Shown here piece after piece: positions 54,185-64,000 of a stretch of DNA of 64,000 nucleotides. The notes under the pieces were generated by a model, which saw nothing but the letters and a program-made list of their open reading frames with translations, was not told the DNA's origin and made no database searches. This DNA is from Zasmidium citrigriseum (taxonomy: Eukaryota; Ascomycota; Dothideomycetes; Mycosphaerellales; Mycosphaerellaceae), in the NCBI GenBank assembly GCA_002786025.1, contig NHNW01000044.1, positions 1-64,000 of the forward strand. Direction: 5' to 3'. How positions within the stretch are numbered: the first letter of the stretch is position 1; every line of letters begins with the position of its first letter. The position numbers were made by a program, and so were the translations under genes.

Positions 54185-55756
54185 TCGAAGAGCCTCTGCC
54201 CCATGAGTCCATTCTCATAGCCTCGAAGACGCCATCAGGTGCCGTCAGGAACAACCAACCTCCATAACCCCCAAAGTCATCTACCGTCCCCCAAGCATTG
54301 CGTCTGGGCTTTGAATGACTCTCCGGGCCAACGTTCTAGTTGGTTTGACGTTTCGCCGGCTAGTGCCTTCTTCAGGATTCGCAATGCTTTGGCTCTTAGT
54401 TGGAATGCCTAAAGACGCCAGAGATTGAACAAGCAAAAAAATTCAATCACTTGGTTGGGTTGTTTGTTCTTCTTGTGGGGGTATATTCTTTGCACGGTGA
54501 TTTGGTTTGGGGAAACGGGGTTGATAGAGGAATTTGTGCTGGAGGATGTTGAGAGCTCTCCCGCTCACATGTGAGAGTATTGTAAAGGGAAGGAGCGAAG
54601 GGCGTGACTTCTGTTTGTTTGACAAAGGGGAATAGCTTGTCTGGACCTCACCTGTCGCCTCTGAGTAGTCACTCGCAACCAGGGTCATATGCATTGCAGT
54701 CGTGTTAATAAAGAATCAAGTCAAGGGCAGTCCATACCTGTTTGAAGCGTTGCATCGTTCCTTACCATCAACACCTGTGTAGCAACATCAACAAAGCAAA
54801 ACATCCTCCCTCAAGAAACCGACCCACACGCTAGCATCCTCACGTAGAGGACATCGTGGGGTTCTGCGTAACAACCTTCTTTGTCCAGAACGGCGCTACG
54901 CTCATGCACGGCTCAGGGAGGGTTAGGCACGCAACCCCGCGGACATCCACACTCGACAAAGGCAACAGCTGCAGGACTTGGGAACGGTCTCGCGTTCCTG
55001 CATCGAGCGACGGTGACTGTATATTGGGGCTTGTGGCACTTTGCAGCTGGTTGGCGTGGTACGTACAGATGGAATGCTTGGGAGGCTGGTAATTGGGGAA
55101 GGATTCGAACAGCCATCGAGTTTTTGGAGGAGCGAGTCGGTTTGAGTACTCGAGATGAGTGGCAGCGTCGAACGCATCGATTCGATAGCAATTCGAGTAG
55201 ATATGCCACTGGTTGTCGAAGGATGGACAGAGGTCAGTTTAGCACAGATTAATAAGTTTGGAGCGGGCTTGTATGCTTTGGTGAGTACCCCCACCAGTGA
55301 CAGCTTGATTTGATGGAGCTCTCCGACACTAACCGATGGTTCTTCTGTGCTCGATAGATCTCGCCGATGCTGGAGGCGCTGGTGGAGGAAGAGGTTGCAT
55401 GTTGCTGCTTGTTCGCCTGTTTCCTCGTCCACCCCAGCCCCATCACGTCACTGTGCTGCGTTTTTGACTTTGCAGTGTGCGCTGTCCGACGACCAGCAGC
55501 GCCTGCCAGGTGACTGCCAGTGCTCTAGCTCAGCGGCCGCCAGACCAGACACGTGCAGAGCGGCGAAGGGACCGCCAGTGGAAGGGCAGCAGTCTCGATT
55601 TGCTGCTCCTGCATTAGCATCAGCAGCAGTCCGCCGGCAGACCGCCCACTGGCCCTCCATCCCACCGAGACTCCCTAACAGCAGCGCGCTGGCAACCGAC
55701 CTGCCGCCGCCGCCGACGTTCAAAATCGCGCAACACCCCCGGCTCCCACGCCCGCC
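54185..55756. other. Long gene-free stretch before the SR-protein kinase
   Basis: About 1.6 kb with only short frames. The last few hundred bases are probably the 5' leader of the kinase. I see no RNA gene or repeat. Confidence 0.45.
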
Positions 55757-58199
<2,443 letters not shown>

Positions 58200-59292
58200 C
58201 AATCTGCAAAAGCTGGTGCAGAATGGATGAAAGCCAGGAATCTAGCGAAGCGCTGGAGCAGCAGCAGAAGCAGCCGCCGTCACCCGCCGCCCTCTTTTGG
58301 ACTGGGATCAGTGGAGGATGTCTGCGGTCGACGAACGTGATGATACGCCTCCTGCGATCCTGTTCATGATGATGAAGTCAATGACCCCTTTTTTACACAC
58401 AAAAACTCACGAACCCTTCTTTTCTTGCATTTCCGGCCTTCATTGTTGGGGCTGGGGGCTGCTTTTGAAGATTTGTTGTTGTCTGTTTTGGCGGGTGTGG
58501 AAAGAGCATGGGCATGGTTCCGGGTAACGATGCGAGATGTCTATATGCCTACAGCACACACACAACCATTCACTCCTTGACTTCTGATCTTTCCGTCACC
58601 ACACGTCCAGCAGTCGAATGGAGAAGAGGGCGTCGAGCTGTTGCATTTGGGCGTTCGGGAGTCCAGGCTTGGGAAAAGTTGTGTCTTTGTAGAGGAATTG
58701 CGAGGAGTAGCAATACAAGGACGATGTTCTCGGTAGAGCTGGTGTATTTGTGAACGCTCTCTTACCGCAAGCGCATCGTACTTTGGCCTTCGCTAGTAAC
58801 ACGCAAAGCATATTCGAATGCAATAACTGGCTCATGAACTATAGGAGAGAAATTATTTTGCTTGAATCATTTCATTCATTAGTTAGAGCTGCCATCAAAG
58901 TGATAGCAGGGATGTGGCGTGTCGGAGGTTTCGATGCCGACACCCACTGCGCCCCGGACCCTGCTGGCTGTCTCTCCAACGTCGTTCAACTGCTGCGCTT
59001 GGTGCCTCGCCTTCTCTCTCCCACTCTCACACCCCACAAACGCCACCGACGCTCGACGACGACAGCATTTGGACCGCCCGGGAGCGAAAGCGTCTGTCTT
59101 ACCTGCTCTCTTTCTTTCTCCCCCACACCGAGGCTCGGCGAGCGCGAGATCACGAACACCTGCCAGCGTCACCACCGAGACAAAGGACTTGCGACGTACC
59201 ATACCGGTTTTCTGCCACCTTGTGACGACGTTGAAGTGTCGTTGTGCTGTACGCGACGCCCCAGAGGCCAGAGAGGCTAGAGAGCTGCGACC
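58200..59292. other. Intergenic between the kinase and the SEC4-like gene
   Basis: Kinase 3' UTR and a C/T-rich promoter or leader from about 58,950 to 59,290. No gene is supported. Confidence 0.5.
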
Positions 59293-60139
59293 ATGGCCGG
59301 CACGAGGAATTACGACTTTCTTGTACGTATCCCATTTCTATATGCGCTGCGCGAGTGGGCGACGAGGCGGTGGGAAGAGCGCAGAGGATGGCAGCGCCGA
59401 AAGTAGCTGCGTGTGAAGGGAGGGGGATATGTGAGCCCAGCATACTGACTCTCACAGATCAAACTGCTCCTTATCGGCGACTCAGGCGTTGGCAAGTCCT
59501 GCTGCCTGTTGCGCTTCAGCGAAGACTCCTTTACCCCGTCCTTCATTACCACCATCGGCATCGACTTCAAGATCCGGACCATCGAGCTCGACGGCAAGCG
59601 GGTAAAGCTGCAGATATGGGACACCGCGGGGCAGGAGCGCTTCAGGACTATCACCACTGCATACTACCGAGGCGCCATGGGCATTCTATTGGTCTATGAT
59701 GTAACAGACGAGAGGAGCTTTAACAGTACGTTCACACTCATATCCTGACGAGAGAGGAGGGGCAGAAATGGCGGTGAGGTTTTGGACTGACATTCATTTG
59801 CAATCCACAGACATCCGAACATGGTTCTCCAACGTCGAGCAACACGCCACCGAAGGCGTCAACAAGATCCTCATCGGCAACAAATGCGACTGGGAAGAGA
59901 AGCGGGCAGTTTCGACCGAGCAAGGCCAGGCGCTGGCCGACGAGCTAGGAATCCCCTTCATGGAGGTCTCCGCCAAGAGCAACATCAACGTTGAGAAAGC
60001 ATTCTACAGCCTCGCGAGTGACATCAAGAAGCGCATCGTGGACACCCAACAGCCGCAGCAACAATCCCAACAATCCGGCGTGCAAGTGGGAGGCGGCGCC
60101 GGCGGTGTTGGCGGTGGACTGGGCAAGAACTGCTGCTGA
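59293..60139 (+). CDS. SEC4: Rab GTPase of the Sec4/Rab8 group
   Basis: Exons 59293-59322, 59458-59725 and 59811-60139 (introns of 135 and 85 bp) give 208 residues. The first exon encodes [10 protein letters not shown]. Motifs: P-loop GDSGVGKS (17-24), switch [24 protein letters not shown] and VSAKSN. The effector region and [17 protein letters not shown] are those of Sec4/Rab8, which drives delivery of post-Golgi secretory vesicles to the plasma membrane through the exocyst (established in yeast). The hypervariable tail is Gln- then Gly-rich and ends GLGKNCC, a double-geranylgeranylation site. All catalytic residues are present. Confidence 0.95.
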
Positions 60140-60576
60140 GCGGGTCCTTTGCAGCTGAAGGCGAGAGAGAAGACGAGAGCTCTGACGGCAGACGAAGCGA
60201 AAGCGGGCCCAGGAGCGAAAGTGATGTGCAGAATAAGAGCGCCCGGGACTTTTCTCCTACTGTTTCACTTGGTCTTGGCACGCGTCAATGGGTAGAGAGA
60301 GACACACAGTGGGAGCTACTGTGGGCAGCAGTTCTAAAGGCTTGTTCTACACCACGGCGTTTTGAGGCGCTTGCTTCTTGTCTTTTACACTAGTACCCAC
60401 GGCAAACGAGAGGCATCTGTACAGGAAGGGGCTTTTCGTCATCACAACCCCTTTTTCGTATCTTTTAACATAAATTGAGAAATGGAAGATGTTTGATCGA
60501 TTAAAAGAGTTAGGTATGAACTTTCCGCTGCGGGCTAAGCTCCTTGATGTCAGGCTGTGGTGTTGACTGTCGTCGT
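60140..60576. other. Convergent 3' ends of SEC4 and the GH1 gene
   Basis: Only 3' UTR sequence is expected; no other feature is visible. Confidence 0.5.
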
Positions 60577-62618
60577 CTACTTGTCTTGATACACCTCAAA
60601 AGCATTCACGTACTCGAAGAAACTCGACTTGTAGTATCGAGGGAGAGCCGGATCGGAGAAATTGCAATATTGCAGGCCGAATGTCACGGAGAAGCCGGAG
60701 GCCCACTAGGATCACATGTCAGTATTGACGAGAGGGAGAGCGGCGGGCGGTCGTGTGAGAAAGAGGTCATGGGAAAGGGGACGTACCTCATAGTTATCAT
60801 ACAAACTCCAAGCAAGCGTCCCGACAACATTGACGCCCTCAGCCATAGCAGCCAAAATCCCATGCATATAATCGCGGTAATAGGATGTTCGGACGGGATC
60901 GGTGAGGATATCTTGCAGCAGGGTCTTTCTTGATTCGAAGGGTTCCGCGAATCCGAATTCTGTGATTGCGATTCCGTTGCGGGGGCGCCAGGTGTTTTGC
61001 ATGTAGTGCAGGAAGGCGGGGACCCAGTCTGTTGCTTTGTGGAGCCAGGCTATGCGTAGAGGTTAGTGGGAGGGATGGGGAGGGGGAAAGGGGACGTACG
61101 GGATCCGGGGTCTGCGGCTGGACCGATGAGCCAGGAGCCGTCTTGGGTGGAGTAGGTGTAGGATGTATTCGCGCTGAGAGGGGGTTAGTCTTGAGCGTGA
61201 CAGGGAGCGAGGGAGGGGACGAACCAGCTGGGATAGAGAGCGTTCTCAGGATTGTTGACGCAGGCTTCGATTCCGTCGTCTGGAGCGAAGTAGAATTGCG
61301 CAGTGTATGCGTCGTGAGCGTAGATGTCTGCGCTGCCGTTGATCATCCTCTTCTGCTCGTCTGTGAAGTCGGGCAAAAAGTCGGAGACAAAGTCCTTCAG
61401 ACTCGCTGGGTAGTCTCCAGTCAAAAACACCGGATCGCTGAACCACCCCTCATTGAAATCCCAGGCTCGTTGCACAGCCTCCGCATCCTCACTCGAATTC
61501 GTCAAAGGCACCTTATACCCCCCATTATGCTTGAGTGCGATCGTCGAGTTCTCCCCAACAATTTCTTTTCCGAGATGGTAGGCTTCCGCGTGCGCGAGGA
61601 GCACGTGGTGACCGCACCAGTAGCGTTGTTGGAGGTTGGGGATGGTGAAGTTTGTGAAGTATTGCGTGGGGAGGGGGTAGAAGCCGCAGAAGACTATGGG
61701 TTCGTTGACGGTGAACCAGTGGGTTACGCGGTCGCCGAAGGCTGTGTAGGCTATGCGGGCGTATTCGACGAAGTCGGCGACGATGTCGGATTGGAGCCAG
61801 CCGCCGTAGGTGTCTTGGAGGTAGAGGGGGAGGTCCCAGTGGTAGAGGGTGATCTGTTTCCTTGTCAGCATCGTCGTTCTGTGCGCCTTTGGCATTGGAC
61901 TTACCATGGGCGTAACGCCATACTCCAAGCACGTATCAATCAGATCATTGTAGTGGTCGATGGCCAATTGGTTGACAGGACCCCGTCCAAAGGGCAAAAT
62001 CCTGCTCCAGCTGAGCGTGAAACTGTAGCTCTTGACGCCGAGAGCCGCAATCCTAGCAATGTCTTGCTTGTAGAGGTAATAATTGTTGTTCGTCACATCG
62101 GCAGAGTAGTTGTTGACGACGTAGTTCGGTACTCGAGGGAGTTTATCCCAGATCGAAGGACCTTTTCAGTCAGAATGCTAGACTTGAGATTGTGATATGT
62201 GATCTTGGGTGGACTTACCACGTCCATCAGCCTTAACACCCCCTTCAATCTGATAGCTCGCCCCCGCAACACCCCACCAGAAATCCTTAGGGAAACTCCA
62301 ACTCTCATTCATCGCCGTCTCGAAAACTTCCTGTCCCGTCGGAAAGGGCGAGTAATACAACGGCGGTGGACGGATCAACTCGTTCGATGGGACAGGTGTT
62401 GGCGAGACGGTCGTCGTGGTTGCGGCTTCTTGGACAGGTCCGATGCGGAGATTCCAGTAGTCTTCGACGTTGACGGCTAGACTGGTAGCGAAGAGGGTTG
62501 GGTTAGGGATTTGGGTGTTGTTGGCTGTGGCGGAAGGGGCGATGGATTCGGTGAAGTTTTGGGCGGTTGTGACTTGCAGGGTTTTGAGGGTGAGGAGGAG
62601 GAGGGTGGGGAGGGACAT
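60577..62618 (-). CDS. Secreted GH1 beta-glucosidase
   Basis: Six exons, 62219-62618, 61905-62161, 61225-61853, 61100-61173, 60787-61049 and 60577-60705, give 583 residues. A signal peptide (about 1-19, ending LQVTTA) and a Thr/Pro-rich stretch of roughly 75 residues precede the catalytic domain, which opens FPKDFWWGVAGASYQIEGG. The acid/base Glu270 is in WFTVNEP and the nucleophile Glu484 is in AITEFGFAE, where most GH1 enzymes have TENG. HWDLPLYLQ and NPENALYPS also fit. The protein ends SFFEYVNAFEVYQDK. These retaining enzymes hydrolyse beta-glucosides such as cellobiose or plant glucosides. The second intron (51 bp) is in frame and stop-free; the third uses a gttcgt donor. Glycosylation sites (NFT, NST, NGS) suit an extracellular enzyme. 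Confidence 0.92.
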
Positions 62619-63169
62619 TTTGGGTCTGGTGTGTTCGATGGGACATACGAAAGACAGGCAGGAAATTATGAGAGGGGAACATGGTATTTAAACAAATCGA
62701 CAAACCTGCATCCCCACAGCACGGCAGCGGGGTTTCCTGAGAAACATTGCGTGAGGTCGGAGGAGCACCTGCATCGTCGGTCAAGCCTAGCGGTAAAGAG
62801 TTAGTCAAGTCGAGAAGTGGACGAATTGCAGGACGATGATGAAATGCCAATGCTGCGGCATGAAGAGGTGGCTGCGGGAGCTTGCATCCCCGCACGTGGA
62901 GTGCAGTTCTCCTCAGGAACAATGACCACCGACTGTTTACCCGGGTTGGGGCCGTAAACGATCGATACGGTGGGAAGATTGCGATCAGACTCGTGATCTC
63001 TGAGAGAGGGTGGATGGAAGTTCGCACCGTGTTCCGTGAGGATCCAATCGTTCTCATATAACTTTTGTGTCGTATATCTCTACAAGATGTCTGGTTCAAT
63101 GTCCAGGCTTCAATCCTTTGTCAAGGGCAGCATCTTGAAAGGGCAGTGAGAACGAAGCAGTGTCTTCTT
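62619..63169. other. GH1 promoter region and LYS2 3' region
   Basis: No gene is supported. Both flanking genes are on the minus strand. Confidence 0.5.
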
Positions 63170-64000
63170 CTAGGACGAGCTTCCACCACGGCCGCCGACC
63201 TTGTTAAGTGCTTCGACTTGCTCCTTGGTCAGACTGATCGATGGCAATGGTGTTCCTTGACTTGTTGGAGGCGGCATGAAATTGCGATCAATCAGGAACT
63301 TCAAGTACGCTCCAATTGCCTCCTTGGTGACCGTCGGAGGAGCAGCCCTAGGGGACAGTCGCTTGTCCATTTGCACAGCACGTTGAGCGTTGCTGTCGTC
63401 CAAATTCGGCGCCTTGGTAGCTGCAGGCAGATCTCCAGTCACCATGTGGTACAGACCAAGCAGCGCCAGCTCGTCTTTGCCAGCCTCGACGTATTGTTCT
63501 ACTTTGCGCTTCCAGGACTCATACGGCTCGAGCGGGACGTTGTAGCCGTACTCTTCGAGGATGCTGAGATACTCGTTGAAAGTCAGACGCGGTCGAGCAT
63601 CGATGTGTGATACCGTGTTGGTCTCTCCGTACACGGATACAGAGTTCACCACATGAGCAACACGAGTGACGGGGACCATGTTGATCGTGTTCTGAACATC
63701 AGGCCTTGCACCGACTTGTACGCAACCCTTGAGCATACGGATCAAAAAGTCGTCCGTATTGGTCACTCCGTTCACGGGATCACCCAAGACATACCCTGGA
63801 CGGATAATGGTGGCGTTCAAACCACGGCTGCATGCCTCGCGAATGAGCTGTTCCGAGACCCATTTGCTTTGGCCGTAGCCAGTCCCGAGGCCTTGCCGGC
63901 TGCCCTCAAGAGGATCAGACTCCAGCACAGGCTGACCTGCTTCTGATTGTTGAATGTAGTGGTCCGTGTCGAGGGCACTGGTGGAGCTGATGAAGGAGAG
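63170..64000 (-). CDS. LYS2: Alpha-aminoadipate reductase, C-terminal part (cut by window edge)
   Basis: The last 276 residues are present; the 5' part lies beyond position 64,000. The segment opens LSFISSTSALDTDHY and contains GYGQSKWVSEQL, the Tyr/Lys pair of the extended SDR-type reductase domain. It continues ATIIRPGYVLGDPVNGVTNTDDF, MVPVTRVAHVV and the C-terminal helices. This is the thioester-reductase domain of Lys2, the A-PCP-R enzyme that reduces alpha-aminoadipate to its semialdehyde in the fungal lysine pathway (established). The R domain releases the substrate from the carrier protein with NADPH. A similar R domain ends some NRPS enzymes; the sequence FMPPPTSQGTPLPSISL near the end and the overall match favour Lys2. 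Confidence 0.88.
   Translation of the reverse strand, partial: LSFISSTSALDTDHYIQQSEAGQPVLESDPLEGSRQGLGTGYGQSKWVSEQLIREACSRGLNATIIRPGYVLGDPVNGVTNTDDFLIRMLKGCVQVGARPDVQNTINMVPVTRVAHVVNSVSVYGETNTVSHIDARPRLTFNEYLSILEEYGYNVPLEPYESWKRKVEQYVEAGKDELALLGLYHMVTGDLPAATKAPNLDDSNAQRAVQMDKRLSPRAAPPTVTKEAIGAYLKFLIDRNFMPPPTSQGTPLPSISLTKEQVEALNKVGGRGGSSS

Noticed and set aside
55090..55200. A ggattcgaac string resembling a tRNA T-arm
   Set aside because: The rest of a cloverleaf (acceptor and anticodon stems) cannot be built around it.

Overview
The window is 64 kb of nuclear DNA from a filamentous ascomycete (Pezizomycotina). Support for this: introns of about 47-72 bp with GTRNGT donors and CTAAC-type branch sites, very dense genes on both strands, a fungal ERG25, LYS2, NCA2, SRPK and SEC4 gene set, and a left flank bearing the mark of repeat-induced point mutation (RIP). 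A member of the Dothideomycetes is my best guess; that is inference. I assembled every exon structure below by eye from splice signals and frame continuity.

Positions 1 to about 4,400 are a repeat-rich block almost devoid of CpA and TpG. I count only about fifteen by eye, where several hundred would be expected by chance. CpG is retained and TpA is abundant. This fits a RIP-mutated transposon block. It changes within about 100 bp to ordinary gene-bearing DNA.

From 4.7 to 13.6 kb four genes run in the same direction: an alpha/beta hydrolase, a SAM-dependent methyltransferase, a DHA1-type MFS transporter, and the most unusual gene of the window. The last encodes a 472-residue secreted preproprotein divided by many Lys-Arg (Kex2-type) sites into repeated peptides of three classes. 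From 14.4 to 20.4 kb, on the minus strand, lie a BTB/POZ protein, a large Cys-repeat cell-surface protein, a doubtful small gene and a Rab24-like GTPase. From 21 to 31.5 kb are DNA polymerase alpha (POL1), head to head with ribosomal protein eL13, then an MCT-type MFS transporter and an amidase. From 31.8 to 35.5 kb are three unrecognised proteins, two of which are tandem paralogues sharing an 80-90 residue domain.

From 36 to 64 kb the content is mostly housekeeping: a PGAP4-like membrane glycosyltransferase, a Cid1-family nucleotidyltransferase, NCA2, C-4 methylsterol oxidase (ERG25), HGH1, a GRIP-domain golgin, two unrecognised proteins, an SR-protein kinase, a SEC4/Rab8 GTPase, a secreted GH1 beta-glucosidase, and the 3' end of alpha-aminoadipate reductase (LYS2) running off the right edge. 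I see no rRNA, tRNA or CRISPR array. The best candidate for an undescribed system is the multi-peptide precursor at 12,034-13,576. Its repeats differ from one another almost only at synonymous positions, which points to selection on the processed peptides.
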